Made by a program: the position numbers and the translations under genes
Notes under the pieces: model-generated
What the model was told of the DNA's origin: nothing
Database searches by the model: none
Seen by the model: the letters and a program-made list of their open reading frames with translations, nothing else
NCBI GenBank assembly: GCA_000437435.1
Contig: FR899622.1
Span: 75,930-139,929 of the forward strand
From: Clostridium sp. CAG:768
Lineage (GTDB): Bacteria; Cyanobacteriota; Vampirovibrionia; Gastranaerophilales; Gastranaerophilaceae
Direction: 5' to 3'
DNA length: 64,000 bases
In this document: piece by piece, positions 1-8,694 of the stretch
Numbering within the stretch: the first letter of the stretch is position 1
How the letters are laid out: each line of letters starts with the position of its first letter

Positions 1-212
1 AAGGGAAAGACTATTTTTCATTCTATTTAACGACTGAAAGAGGCATTGTACCTTGTGGGGCTCAAGTATATCCCGAAGATGATACTTGGGGAGTAGGTAT
101 GCATGGTGGGAACTCTTGTTTTACTGGTTGGGTATTGCAAAATGAAAATATGAATTATACAAAATGTAAAGATTATAAAAAATTTACTTGGTCACATCCA
201 AGTTGTGATTAA
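1..212 (+). CDS. C-terminal part of a prepilin-like (type IV pilin/pseudopilin) protein, 5' end outside the window
   Basis: An open frame enters from the left edge (codons from base 3) and stops at TAA 210-212. The visible ~69 residues are rich in Gly, Trp, Tyr and Cys and end in HPSCD. The composition (aromatic, with spaced Cys: VPCGAQV, NSCFTGW, YTKCKDY) resembles the C-terminal globular part of the full-length prepilins at 20.2 and 33.2-34.5 kb. The diagnostic hydrophobic N-terminal helix is outside the window, so the pilin assignment is an inference. A strong intrinsic terminator follows directly, so this is the last gene of its transcript. Confidence 0.55.
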   Translation, partial: GKDYFSFYLTTERGIVPCGAQVYPEDDTWGVGMHGGNSCFTGWVLQNENMNYTKCKDYKKFTWSHPSCD

Positions 213-213
213 C

Positions 214-242
214 AAAAAAGCCCTTATAAAAAGGGCTTTTTT
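214..242. terminator. Bidirectional intrinsic terminator
   Basis: AAAAAAGCCCTT, a short loop, then AAGGGCTTTTTT. It has an A-run on one side and a T-run on the other, so it can end both the plus-strand pilin fragment and the convergent minus-strand Cys-rich gene. Confidence 0.85.
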
Positions 243-248
243 AGTTAG

Positions 249-611
249 CTAATGTCCGCAAGAAGTACATCTTGGTTGAACAGGTGCAATATACAAGTCT
301 TGACAAGAGTTACAAATAGGTTCTGCAAATGCTTTTTTACAAGTTGGGCATTTATTGATTTGAACAGGTGCACACTCATCACATTTTTTAACTTTTTTCA
401 TTTTACACTTGTTACAGTTTTTAAACCCCTTAAATGGATTCAAGCTAAATGAATAGTTGTTTTCGGCTTCATTTACATAAGTCACTGGATTTAAATATCC
501 AATATAAGGCATTGGATTCAAATTCTGCATACAATTACAAGCTGCAAATACGCCTTGAGAAGATAATGTCAAAGCACCAATAAGCACTAAAGAAATACAT
601 AAATTTTTCAT
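249..611 (-). CDS. Small secreted cysteine-rich protein with five CxxC pairs
   Basis: 120 residues. An N-terminal signal peptide (hydrophobic stretch about residues 5-20, likely cleaved after VFA at 23) is followed by a mature part with 12 cysteines: CNC at 25-27 and CxxC pairs at 66/69, 77/80, 88/91, 100/103 and 115/118. The spacing resembles stacked zinc-knuckle or rubredoxin-like metal sites, but in an exported protein they could also be disulfides. A GGGAG ribosome site lies at good distance before the ATG. The gene stands alone between two terminators. No known family is recognised and function is unknown. It ends in CTSCGH, so the last pair plus His could close a metal site. Confidence 0.7.
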   Translation of the reverse strand: MKNLCISLVLIGALTLSSQGVFAACNCMQNLNPMPYIGYLNPVTYVNEAENNYSFSLNPFKGFKNCNKCKMKKVKKCDECAPVQINKCPTCKKAFAEPICNSCQDLYIAPVQPRCTSCGH

Positions 612-741
612 AAAATACTCCCATATAATTCTAATATCCGTAAAAATTAATTTACATATTTATTTTAAACTTTATGAAAAAATTTCCTATACCCAGCTTG
701 ATAACTAATCTAAGTAAATAGTACTAATAAAAATTATTAAA

Positions 742-778
742 AAAATAAGGATTGAGAATTAACTCAACCCTTATTTTC
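742..778 (-). terminator. Intrinsic terminator of the SLH gene
   Basis: On the minus strand AAAATAAGGGTTGAG pairs with CTCAATCCTTATTTT around an AT loop, followed by a T-run, about 20 bases after the SLH stop codon. Confidence 0.8.
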
Positions 779-800
779 TTTTAAAGTTTACTAATACTAA

Positions 801-2060
801 TTATTTTGAAATAACAGCATCGTCAAGTAAAATTACATAAATATTTTCACCTGCTTTTGCGTGATATTGAAGACCAGGAGTTACTAAACCTGTAATTAAG
901 CCAACTGCAGCACCAACAGGAGTACCAATTGCAACACCGGTTCCAATATTAGCAGGGCTTGGAATGAATGCAAAACCAACACCTGCACCAGTACCAACTG
1001 CAGCTCCTGCTGCTGTACACAATAATAATTTACCTGTTGTCATCCAAGGACCTTCTTTTAAAGAATAATCTTTAGAGAATGGTTTAGCATTAAATGCTAA
1101 TTCTTTACCATTAGGTAAAATAATTTTTGTTAATTGAGGATAAACTCTTGCATTCTTATTGAATTTCTTTGGAGGTTGAATTTCATTAATCTGAGCAACA
1201 AATTTTGTTCCTGCAGGAATTATAAGAGTTCCTTCTTCTGTACAAATATCTTTGTCTGCAACAAATGTAACTATATCACCAGCTTTGTGTTCTTCTGATT
1301 TGAATTTATCTTCAAATGCAACTACTAATACATTACCTTGATTAATAGTGCTTTGAATATTATTGATTGCAACCTCATTATTAGGAGCTTTTCTTGTAAC
1401 ATCAAGGTGCTCAATTCTTGTTGTTCCAATATATTCTTGTTTTACTAAATCCAATTTTTCTTTCAATCTAGCTAATAATACAGCAGCTTCTGCTCTAGAT
1501 AAATTATCATTAGGTCTTAATTCTCTTGAATCAGGATAATTTACATAGATACCATAATTAATTGTTTTAGCATAAACTTTTTTAGCCCAAGCAGGGATTG
1601 CTGCTGCATCTTTGAATTGATTTAGAACTGATGTATCAGCATCCATATCTTTTGTAATGTGGCTAATTACAGATTGAGCTTCAGATCTCAATACTGTATT
1701 ATTAGGCTTGAAAGTTCCATCTGGATAACCATATACAAGACCTAATTGTTGTGAACGTAATATGTTTTCGTAATTTGGATTTGAAGATTGAACATCTTTA
1801 AATTTGTTAGAAATTGTTACATTCAAATTTTCATCTGATAAAACTTTTAATAAAGCATTAACAAATTCAACACGTGTCATATTACCTTCAGGATTAAAAC
1901 GATTTCCTGACAAAGTCATAATATTGTTATCTACAACAATATTAATTTCTTTGCTAGCCCAATAATTTTGGCTAACATCTGCAATTGATGCAGCTAAAAC
2001 AGGTATAGCATTAAATGCTAATAAACATAACGCCATTACCCCAGAAACAAATTTTTTCAT
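801..2060 (-). CDS. Exported S-layer homology (SLH) domain protein with C-terminal glycine-zipper segment
   Basis: 419 residues. A signal peptide (cleavage near VLAA, residue 24) is followed by three SLH repeats at roughly 27-85, 90-140 and 147-200. The typical cores are visible: FNPEGNMTRVEFVNAL, YPDGTFKPNNTVLRSEA and LRPNDNLSRAEAAVLLARL. SLH domains anchor proteins to pyruvylated cell-wall polymers or to the outer envelope. The middle (about 230-335) is beta-rich and unassigned. Residues about 340-400 form a Gly/Ala-rich glycine-zipper stretch (AAGAAVGTGAGVG; GTPVGAAVGLITG) that could insert in a membrane. It has its own promoter and terminator. An envelope-anchoring or tethering role is inferred. 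Confidence 0.85.
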   Translation of the reverse strand: MKKFVSGVMALCLLAFNAIPVLAASIADVSQNYWASKEINIVVDNNIMTLSGNRFNPEGNMTRVEFVNALLKVLSDENLNVTISNKFKDVQSSNPNYENILRSQQLGLVYGYPDGTFKPNNTVLRSEAQSVISHITKDMDADTSVLNQFKDAAAIPAWAKKVYAKTINYGIYVNYPDSRELRPNDNLSRAEAAVLLARLKEKLDLVKQEYIGTTRIEHLDVTRKAPNNEVAINNIQSTINQGNVLVVAFEDKFKSEEHKAGDIVTFVADKDICTEEGTLIIPAGTKFVAQINEIQPPKKFNKNARVYPQLTKIILPNGKELAFNAKPFSKDYSLKEGPWMTTGKLLLCTAAGAAVGTGAGVGFAFIPSPANIGTGVAIGTPVGAAVGLITGLVTPGLQYHAKAGENIYVILLDDAVISK

Positions 2061-2076
2061 TTTCTTACTTCCTCAT

Positions 2077-2090
2077 GTTTACTAGTAAAC
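2077..2090. promoter_or_regulatory. Perfect 14-bp palindrome in the SLH gene leader
   Basis: GTTTACTAGTAAAC lies between the SLH promoter and its ribosome site. It could be an operator or a small mRNA hairpin. A related string (GTAAACATGCTAGTT) sits 40 bases further up, inside the pyk promoter region. Confidence 0.45.
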
Positions 2091-2104
2091 CTTTTTTGTG
2101 TAAA

Positions 2105-2133
2105 ATTATATCGTACATTTATATATTTGTAAA
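2105..2133 (-). promoter_or_regulatory. Promoter of the SLH gene
   Basis: On the minus strand TTTACA, 17 bases, TATAAT: near-consensus for a housekeeping sigma factor. The -35 overlaps a weaker plus-strand candidate for pyk (TTGTAA, 17 bases, TTATAA), so the two divergent genes may interfere with each other. Confidence 0.7.
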
Positions 2134-2181
2134 CATGCTAGTTATTATTTTATAAATTTACCCAATATAGAAAGGAAAACT

Positions 2182-3642
2182 ATGGATAATTACACTATGA
2201 CGAAAATTGTTGCAACACTTGGACCTGCAACATCAACAAAAGAAAAAATTAGAGAGCTTTTTAAAAATGGCGTAACCATGTTTAGATTAAATTCTTCTCA
2301 TGGCGATGTTGAAATGCACAAAACTAATTTATCTTACATTAGAGAAATTGAAAAGGAAGAAAAGACATTAATTCCAGTTTTACTTGACTTACAAGGGCCA
2401 AAAATTAGAATTGGAAACTTACCAGAATCAATTGAAATTAAAAAAGGACAAATTCTAAAATTCCGTCACCAACCAGAAATCACAGGAGACATTTTACCTG
2501 TTGACTACAAAGGAATGGCTGATGATGTTACTCCTGGCGAAAAAATTATGATTGATGACGGTAAAATTCAACTTGAAGTAAAAAAAGTTGAAGACAAAGT
2601 AATTTTTGCGGAAGTTTTAACTGACGGACTTTTAAAACAAAGAAAAGGTATCAACATTCCTGGTTCTCAAGGAAGTCTTGATGTTTTAACAGAAAGAGAT
2701 ATTAAATTTGTTGAATTCGCTGCTCACAATGATATTGATTACCTTGGTTTATCATTTGTTAGAGAAGCTTCTGACGTTGTTAAATTAAGAGAATTGTTAC
2801 ACAGCCATGGCAATACAACCGCTAGAATTATTTCTAAAATTGAAAAACCTCAAGCTGTTAATAATATTGATGCAATTATTGAAGTATCAGACGGTATCAT
2901 GGTTGCAAGAGGCGACTTAGGTATTGAAATTTCTAACGAAAAAGTACCTATAGTTCAAAAAACTATTATCAGAAAAGCAAATACAAAAAGAAAAGTTGTA
3001 ATCGTTGCAACTCAAATGTTAGATAGCATGATTGAAAACCCAATTCCTACTCGTGCAGAAACTTCTGACGTTGCAAACGCTATTTTAGACGGTACTGATG
3101 CTATTATGCTATCAGGTGAAACTGCTGCAGGAGCTTATCCAGTAGAAGCAGTAGCAATGATGAAAAAGATTGCTGATAACGTTGAAGAATCTCCATTCAT
3201 GAGAAAAAACAAATTCCCTCGCAAAATGATTGAAGAAGAAAAAGACTCTCAAGCTATGGCTATCGGTATGTCTATCGCTGACATGGCAAGAAAAATGAAT
3301 GTAAAAGCAGTTATTGCTCTTACAGGTAGCGGTTTTACAGCATCAATGCTTGCAGAAGGAAAACTTAATATTCCTATTTTTGCATGCTGCCCAAGTAAAA
3401 ATATATGCCGCGATATCAAACTATATAGAGGAGTTTTCCCATATATTGTTGATTTCGACGCTTCAATTGACAAAGAATCTTTAAAACAAATGGATGAATT
3501 CTTAATGAAATCTATGAAATTAGAAGATGGTGACTTAGTATTAGTTACAGGTTCTGTTCCTGAACTTCTAGTAGGTGGTACTAACTTCATTAAAATCCAC
3601 GAAATCGGAAAATTAAAAAGACAAGAAAATGCTCAAAAATAA
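2182..3642 (+). CDS. pyk: Pyruvate kinase
   Basis: Converts phosphoenolpyruvate and ADP to pyruvate and ATP, the last ATP-forming step of glycolysis, in the cytosol. The 486 residues match the usual length. Visible motifs: TLGPATST at the N-terminus, MFRLNSSHGD, the metal/substrate segment IMVARGDLGIEI, and the signature TQMLDSMIENPIPTRAETSDV followed by DAIMLSGETAAG. The C-terminal allosteric domain is complete. AAAGGAAAA precedes the ATG at good spacing. It is monocistronic: a strong terminator follows. Codon use is typical of the window. Confidence 0.97.
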   Translation: MDNYTMTKIVATLGPATSTKEKIRELFKNGVTMFRLNSSHGDVEMHKTNLSYIREIEKEEKTLIPVLLDLQGPKIRIGNLPESIEIKKGQILKFRHQPEITGDILPVDYKGMADDVTPGEKIMIDDGKIQLEVKKVEDKVIFAEVLTDGLLKQRKGINIPGSQGSLDVLTERDIKFVEFAAHNDIDYLGLSFVREASDVVKLRELLHSHGNTTARIISKIEKPQAVNNIDAIIEVSDGIMVARGDLGIEISNEKVPIVQKTIIRKANTKRKVVIVATQMLDSMIENPIPTRAETSDVANAILDGTDAIMLSGETAAGAYPVEAVAMMKKIADNVEESPFMRKNKFPRKMIEEEKDSQAMAIGMSIADMARKMNVKAVIALTGSGFTASMLAEGKLNIPIFACCPSKNICRDIKLYRGVFPYIVDFDASIDKESLKQMDEFLMKSMKLEDGDLVLVTGSVPELLVGGTNFIKIHEIGKLKRQENAQK

Positions 3643-3667
3643 AAAATATAATATTTAAGCATTTAAT

Positions 3668-3707
3668 ATAAATAACAGTCATAAATTATTATGACTGTTA
3701 TTTTTTT
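3668..3707 (+). terminator. Intrinsic terminator of pyk
   Basis: AATAACAGTCATAA pairs with TTATGACTGTTATT, followed by a run of T, about 30 bases after the pyk stop. Confidence 0.88.
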
Positions 3708-3710
3708 CAA

Positions 3711-3745
3711 AAAAAAGCCTCCTTAAATATAAGGAGGTAAAATTT
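3711..3745 (-). terminator. Minus-strand terminator hairpin without an obvious gene
   Basis: CCTCCTTATATTTAAGGAGG followed by eight or more T on the minus strand. No convincing minus-strand coding frame lies upstream (3746-3950); the minus frame there is a shadow of the small plus-strand gene. It may terminate a small RNA from this 200-base stretch or act as a back-stop for antisense transcription into pyk. Confidence 0.55.
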
Positions 3746-3885
3746 TCTTTTAGGAAGGTAGGAATAGGAATTTATAGTCTCTCTTTATTTAAACGATCTC
3801 TCTTAATATCATCGTGTCATATATATAAAGTATATAATTAATATCTAATTTCAGAGATCACCCAATTTGTTACAAAAATTAATAC

Positions 3886-3914
3886 TTGATTTTATCTTAT
3901 ATATATTTTATACT
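3886..3914 (+). promoter_or_regulatory. Promoter of the 92-residue small protein
   Basis: TTGATT, 17 bases, TATACT. The start codon lies about 30 bases beyond the expected transcription start. Confidence 0.7.
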
Positions 3915-3952
3915 TATATTTGTAGGAGACATATAGGATATAGGAGTTAGGA

Positions 3953-4231
3953 ATGTTAGTTTCTTCCATCGCTAGATTCAATGCAATTAATACAATGAAT
4001 AATGCATCTTTTGCCACAATGCAGGCTTCAAGTTCTATGATTAATGGTCTTAATAATACACATACATTTGGCGGTGAGCATGATTTGAGCATGCTAAATA
4101 AAATGGATAAGAAAAACAGTCTTGACTTATTAACAAATAAATTATTATACAATGTTGCATATCTTCAAGAAAAAATGGCAGCTAAACATCAAAGTAACCA
4201 AATAAAAAAATCTTTAAATGTTTTAGCTTAA
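3953..4231 (+). CDS. Small hypothetical protein, 92 residues
   Basis: Not recognised. It is soluble in appearance, with no signal peptide. Residues 1-35 are rich in Ser, Met, Ala and Asn (MLVSSIARFNAINTMNNASF); residues 45-92 are predicted helical and basic (LLTNKLLYNVAYLQEKMAAK). A near-consensus promoter and a good ribosome site (TAGGAGTTAGGA) support it as a real gene. The stop overlaps the stop of the convergent MFS gene by 3 bases. It resembles in style, not in sequence, the other promoter-driven short genes at 24.2 and 32.9 kb. Confidence 0.65.
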   Translation: MLVSSIARFNAINTMNNASFATMQASSSMINGLNNTHTFGGEHDLSMLNKMDKKNSLDLLTNKLLYNVAYLQEKMAAKHQSNQIKKSLNVLA

Positions 4232-5400
4232 TTATTTTCTTTAAACAATTCTTTTACCAATATTGAACATACCGCTGGTATAATTGATACAAATATCAGT
4301 ACATTTGTAATACCGAATTTTTCTGCAATAAAACCTAATAAAGACATTGCTATTGCAACAATTCCCCAAGAGAAACCATTTATAAAACCTGAAATAATAC
4401 TTTTATATTCAGGAATAACATTTTGTGCCATAACCATAGTTACAGGAGTTGCCATCATTGTTATAAAGCCCATAATCACAAATATTCCAAGTGACAATGT
4501 TGGATGAGAAGAACAAGTTAGAATGAATAATATCATTAATGGAAATGTTGAAATCATTGAAATATAAAATACATTTGCAGCTCCAATATTCTTTTCAATA
4601 TGACCGCTGATTAAAGAACCAATTCCACCAGCAAAAATAAACATAAACAAAGCCATACCAATATAGAATGGTTTATAGCCCATATTTTTCCATAAAAATG
4701 GTAACAAAATAAAGCAAGCTGACATAATCATTGTCTTAAGCATTGCAATAACATTTAGAATATTTAGCTTTCGATTAGTTAAAATGCGTTTAAAAGCTGT
4801 TTTAAAATTAATCTTATTAATAACTTTTTCAGATAAAGAAAGTTTTGGCACAAAAGAAAACATTATCAATGCCCAAACAATACCTAAAAAAGTCATTAAA
4901 GGCATTTTAGGCATTCCTAAAAATTGAGTAATAGCAGATGAGACAACTGGTCCCATAGAATATCCTAAAGTCCCCATTGCAACAAAAACAGCCATTGATT
5001 TCCCTGCAGAGTCCTTCTGAGCAAACTTAGAAGCAAAACCAAGAGCTTGAGGGTGGAAAAGACTTGACCCAATACTACCGAATATAATAAATAATACTAA
5101 AATAAACGGATTATGAGCCAAAGCCGATAAAGGAATAAATATTGATGATAAAATCAATCCCCAAAATATAAAAGAACGTTTTACTATATTATCAGCAAAA
5201 AATCCGAATAACGGCTGCAAAAGAGATGAAAATATATGAGATATTGTCAATATTATTGTTGCAATAGCCATTGAAATTCCTATTTTTGCAGCGATGAAAG
5301 GCATAATAGGGTTTAATACACCTGTATAAATATCGTTTATAAAATGTGCTCCACTTAACCAAAAAAGAGCTTTTTTATTTTGGGGTAAATTGTTTTCCAT
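4228..5400 (-). CDS. Major facilitator superfamily transporter, fosmidomycin-resistance (Fsr)-like
   Basis: 390 residues with about 12 hydrophobic helices, the normal MFS size, in the inner membrane. The N-terminal segment (GAHFINDIYTGVLNPIMPF, then LLQPLFGFFADN) resembles the Fsr/YfnC-type efflux subfamily, with its HxxND early motif and the loop 2-3 (G-x-x-x-D) signature. Substrate cannot be read from the sequence; drug or metabolite efflux is likely. AAGG precedes the ATG. It runs convergent to the small gene at 3953 and lies downstream of lgt on the same strand with a 37-base gap, so it may be co-transcribed. Confidence 0.85.
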   Translation of the reverse strand: MENNLPQNKKALFWLSGAHFINDIYTGVLNPIMPFIAAKIGISMAIATIILTISHIFSSLLQPLFGFFADNIVKRSFIFWGLILSSIFIPLSALAHNPFILVLFIIFGSIGSSLFHPQALGFASKFAQKDSAGKSMAVFVAMGTLGYSMGPVVSSAITQFLGMPKMPLMTFLGIVWALIMFSFVPKLSLSEKVINKINFKTAFKRILTNRKLNILNVIAMLKTMIMSACFILLPFLWKNMGYKPFYIGMALFMFIFAGGIGSLISGHIEKNIGAANVFYISMISTFPLMILFILTCSSHPTLSLGIFVIMGFITMMATPVTMVMAQNVIPEYKSIISGFINGFSWGIVAIAMSLLGFIAEKFGITNVLIFVSIIPAVCSILVKELFKENN

Positions 5401-5437
5401 ACCTTAATTTAATGACAAATAATAAAAAAAATCAATC

Positions 5438-6226
5438 TTACTTTGCGTTATCTTTATATATTAGAAAAACCATAAATACTGTAGCAAATAAAATTATTAA
5501 AAGCGAAACTAATTGTGCCACAGGATAACCATAAATATTTAGAACACTGTCAATTCTAAAATGCTCAACAAAAATTCTTACAAAAGAATATAAAATTAAA
5601 TATGTACAAGCAATAATACCTGGATGTTTGGAACATCTTTTAAAAATTGCTAAAAGTATCAAAAATATTATTAAATCCAATATACTTTCATATAAGAAAG
5701 TTGGATGAAAATATTCAAATTTAACATATTGAGCAGGTCTTTGAGAAAGCGGGATAAACAATTTCCAAGGAAGATTAGTAGGAGTTCCAAAAGCCTCAGA
5801 ATTAAAGAAATTTCCCCATCTTCCAATACATTGTCCTAATGCCGTTCCACATAAAAAGACATCAATAAGTTTCAAAAAAGACATCTTATAAATTTTAGAA
5901 AAAGCAAATAAAGTCAAAATTCCAATAATTATAACACCATGAATAGATAAACCACCTTGTCTTATATAAAAAATTTCCAAAGGATTTTCAATATAATAAG
6001 AATAATTTACAAGACAATAATATAACCTTGCACCAATTATGCCAATAATTATTAAATACGGAGCAAAATCCATTATACAAGAAGCTTTATCTAATCCGTA
6101 AAACTTTTTATATAAAAAATAAGATGCATAAACACCTATAAAAATAGCTAAGGCAAGTATTATTCCATAATAATAAACAGGAAATCCAAAAATATTAAAT
6201 GCAACTTCTGCCGGTGATTGAAACAT
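5438..6226 (-). CDS. lgt: Prolipoprotein diacylglyceryl transferase
   Basis: Transfers diacylglycerol from phosphatidylglycerol to the lipobox cysteine of prolipoproteins, at the inner membrane. 262 residues with about seven membrane segments. The Lgt signature is clear: GRWGNFFNSEAFG around residue 135, with the Arg-Gly-Asn core. HPTFLYES and the late RIFVEHFRID match further conserved blocks (catalytic Arg and His). It starts 4 bases after the stop of a TPR lipoprotein gene, which would itself be an Lgt substrate, so the two form an operon. Confidence 0.95.
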   Translation of the reverse strand: MFQSPAEVAFNIFGFPVYYYGIILALAIFIGVYASYFLYKKFYGLDKASCIMDFAPYLIIIGIIGARLYYCLVNYSYYIENPLEIFYIRQGGLSIHGVIIIGILTLFAFSKIYKMSFLKLIDVFLCGTALGQCIGRWGNFFNSEAFGTPTNLPWKLFIPLSQRPAQYVKFEYFHPTFLYESILDLIIFLILLAIFKRCSKHPGIIACTYLILYSFVRIFVEHFRIDSVLNIYGYPVAQLVSLLIILFATVFMVFLIYKDNAK

Positions 6227-6230
6227 TAGA

Positions 6231-6812
6231 CTACTTCACTGTATTTTTAGCAAGGAGCATTTGAAGTTCCTTTATTTTATCCTCAACATATTTTTTATCA
6301 TCAACTGAGCTATCTTTATCTAAATATATCTGATAATCAGAAATTGAATTATTTAAAAGAATTGTCAACATTTTAGAAGCATTTTCAGATAACTTAACAT
6401 CTTTTACAATTGTATCGTCTTCAGATATTTCAACTTTCTCAATTGAATCATCGTCATTAACTTTAACATTTCCTGCAATAATATCCTTAGCTAAATTTTC
6501 TTCACAAACAGCTAAAGAATAATAAGAATCAGGGAAATCTGGGTTTAATTTTATAGCATCATTATACGTCTTAATCGCGTTTGCATAATCTTCAGCCTTT
6601 GTGTAAGCAACCGCAAGGTTATATTGTGTTTCAAATATACTACCGTCTAAATCAACACTTGACTTTAATCTTTCAATAGCTGAAACATAATCGCCTTTTT
6701 CCATAAAATCTTGAGCTTTATTATTTAACTCTTGTACCGCAAAATTATTTATACATGCCGTAGATATTACAGAAATAAACAAAATTGTAGCTAGTAAAAA
6801 AGCTTTTTTCAT
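6231..6812 (-). CDS. TPR-repeat lipoprotein
   Basis: 193 residues. The N-terminal hydrophobic signal ends in a lipobox (ISTAC, Cys at 20), so it should be lipid-anchored in the envelope. Two to three TPR motifs cover about residues 26-105 (AQDFMEKGDYVSAIERL, then FETQYNLAVAYTKAEDYANAIKTYNDAIKLNPDFPD split over two units). The C-terminal 80 residues are acidic and helical. A TPR lipoprotein of this size could be an outer-membrane assembly or pilus-biogenesis scaffold (BamD- or PilF-like in architecture only). First gene of the lgt operon. Confidence 0.8.
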   Translation of the reverse strand: MKKAFLLATILFISVISTACINNFAVQELNNKAQDFMEKGDYVSAIERLKSSVDLDGSIFETQYNLAVAYTKAEDYANAIKTYNDAIKLNPDFPDSYYSLAVCEENLAKDIIAGNVKVNDDDSIEKVEISEDDTIVKDVKLSENASKMLTILLNNSISDYQIYLDKDSSVDDKKYVEDKIKELQMLLAKNTVK

Positions 6813-6922
6813 GCTATAATCAACCTCATAAAATTAATTGTAATTTTTATTATAAAATAAATTATACATTTAATGCAAATTTTATACATAAAAGTTACAA
6901 ATTGAAAATGAGAGGATTTTAT

Positions 6923-7180
6923 ATGTCAGAAGATAAAGTAATAAAATTAGGGGCAAAACGAGAAAAATCATCTGAAAAAGAACATAAAGAAGATGATTTG
7001 GTATATTGCAGTTTTTGCGGAAGACCTAATACACAGGTTTTGAAAATGGTACAGGGACCAGGTGTTAATATCTGTTCAGAATGTGCAATGATTGCGGTTC
7101 AATACCTAATTTTAAATGACAGAATGCCATCTGCAGAAGCTCAACAAATACTTGACGCTTTTTGGGGGAAAGCTCGTTAA
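6923..7180 (+). CDS. Free-standing ClpX-type zinc-binding domain protein
   Basis: 85 residues from the ATG at 6923, chosen because GAGAGG lies 7 bases before it; an upstream in-frame TTG at 6902 lacks such a site. Residues about 27-70 match the C4 zinc domain of ClpX: YCSFCGRPNTQVLKMVQGPG then ICSECA, i.e. CxxC...CxxC. In ClpX this domain dimerises and binds adaptors and substrates. Here there is no AAA+ domain. The first 25 residues are charged. Its stop codon overlaps the start of the next gene (TAATG). The same operon encodes a Clp-N-only protein, so a Clp adaptor or modulator role is an attractive inference. Confidence 0.82.
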   Translation: MSEDKVIKLGAKREKSSEKEHKEDDLVYCSFCGRPNTQVLKMVQGPGVNICSECAMIAVQYLILNDRMPSAEAQQILDAFWGKAR

Positions 7181-8694
7181 TGATTGATAAATTTGAACTT
7201 AATCCTTTTGAATTAAAAGCTGAAATTATAAAAATTTTAGAAAAATTAAAAGGGATAAAAGATTTTGAAAATTATGAAATCCACTACAAAACTCTTGATC
7301 AACAACCAGATAAGAGTATTATTACAAAGCTTTTATTTAAAGAAATTAATAATCCAGCTTCAAACCAAGATTTAATAAAATTCCTCTTACTTAGATATTG
7401 CCCCAAAGATGAACTTATAGAAAAACTCTGGAATATAATTAAAAATAATTTAACATCAAACCAAGCTAAAATATTTGCATTAGATTTGCTTAGAGATATT
7501 GATACAAACTGGACTTATGATGAATGTGATAAATACATCGATAACCCAAATGAACTTGTAGATGCTGACACTAGGAAAATTCTCGATAACGCAATTATTA
7601 ATCCTGAAGTCCAAATTGATTTTTTAGACTTTTTAAATTCTCTGCCTGATAATGACAAAATTATACTTCTTAAATCATTAGGCGAAGATTATTCTAAAGA
7701 TGAGCTCGCAAATATGCTTATCCCAGTATTTTTATCAATGCCATATAGTGAGGTGGGGAAAACAGCCCTTGAAATTTTAGGAAATTCTCAATCTCAATTG
7801 GCATATCATGCTCTCAATTCTGTACTTGACACGATTGATGAAGATTTAAAACCTGCAATTATGAAGAATTTATCAATATTAAAAATTGCAGGAATAAGAG
7901 AAGATAAATCTATTGAATTCTATAAAAAACTCTTAGAAAATTCAAAACCATACAAATTCTGCATAACTTACCCAGACGGTCATGGCAACCAAGCTGTTAT
8001 AGTTTCTAGAATTAACAAGCAAGGGAAAGTTCAATTTGTCGCAATTGTAATTGATGATTACAAAGGTGTTCGCGATTGCTTTGGATTTAATGAAATTTCA
8101 AAATTCGAATGCAATACAATTATAGAAAGATTTTACAGAGGTCAAAGAGCTCTTGAAGTAGAACCTGGAATTTTAAAATCAATACTTATAAAAGCTGAAA
8201 AATTATCTAATCATAAAATACCTTATGAATATGTTTGTTGGAAAAATCTATTAGCTGACATTGAGCCAATTGCTTTAAAACTTGATTACAAAATAAAAAA
8301 ACTGACAAATAAAGAATTTGAGAATATTTTACAAAGTGATTTCACTGATTACTGGTTTCTTAACAGCACATACAGTGATGAATTTGAGGATTTCATAAAA
8401 ATACTCAATGATACACAACCTGAAAATTATGAGACAATTATTGATGAAAACCTCGAAAAAATATTCTACAAAGAAGAATATCAAGTTTGGTCTCAAAGAA
8501 TATTAAATACAGCATTACTAAAAAAACTTGCAAACGATGAAAAAACTGCTCAAAATTTATATTCTTTGTATAATGATAAAGAACTCAAACGAGAACTATT
8601 CAAAAATATAATAAGAAAAAGTATCTATGAATACTACTTTGCAAAACAAGACAAAGAAAAAGTAAAAGCAATCGAAAAAATGTGGGTAAAATAA
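7180..8694 (+). CDS. HEAT-like helical repeat protein, 504 residues, function unknown
   Basis: Start taken at ATG 7180, which overlaps the previous stop (TAATG) and has GGGGGAA at good spacing. Residues about 40-230 look like HEAT/ARM-type paired helices (for example EVGKTALEILGNSQSQLAYHAL split over a repeat). Residues about 255-340 contain a distinct beta-containing segment (FCITYPDGHGNQAVIVSRI, then KVQFVAIVIDDYKGVRDCFG), and the rest is helical. No catalytic motif and no signal peptide are visible. The overlap at both ends (its TAA shares a base with the ruvX ATG) shows tight translational coupling. A scaffold or protein-interaction role is inferred. Confidence 0.75.
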   Translation: MIDKFELNPFELKAEIIKILEKLKGIKDFENYEIHYKTLDQQPDKSIITKLLFKEINNPASNQDLIKFLLLRYCPKDELIEKLWNIIKNNLTSNQAKIFALDLLRDIDTNWTYDECDKYIDNPNELVDADTRKILDNAIINPEVQIDFLDFLNSLPDNDKIILLKSLGEDYSKDELANMLIPVFLSMPYSEVGKTALEILGNSQSQLAYHALNSVLDTIDEDLKPAIMKNLSILKIAGIREDKSIEFYKKLLENSKPYKFCITYPDGHGNQAVIVSRINKQGKVQFVAIVIDDYKGVRDCFGFNEISKFECNTIIERFYRGQRALEVEPGILKSILIKAEKLSNHKIPYEYVCWKNLLADIEPIALKLDYKIKKLTNKEFENILQSDFTDYWFLNSTYSDEFEDFIKILNDTQPENYETIIDENLEKIFYKEEYQVWSQRILNTALLKKLANDEKTAQNLYSLYNDKELKRELFKNIIRKSIYEYYFAKQDKEKVKAIEKMWVK

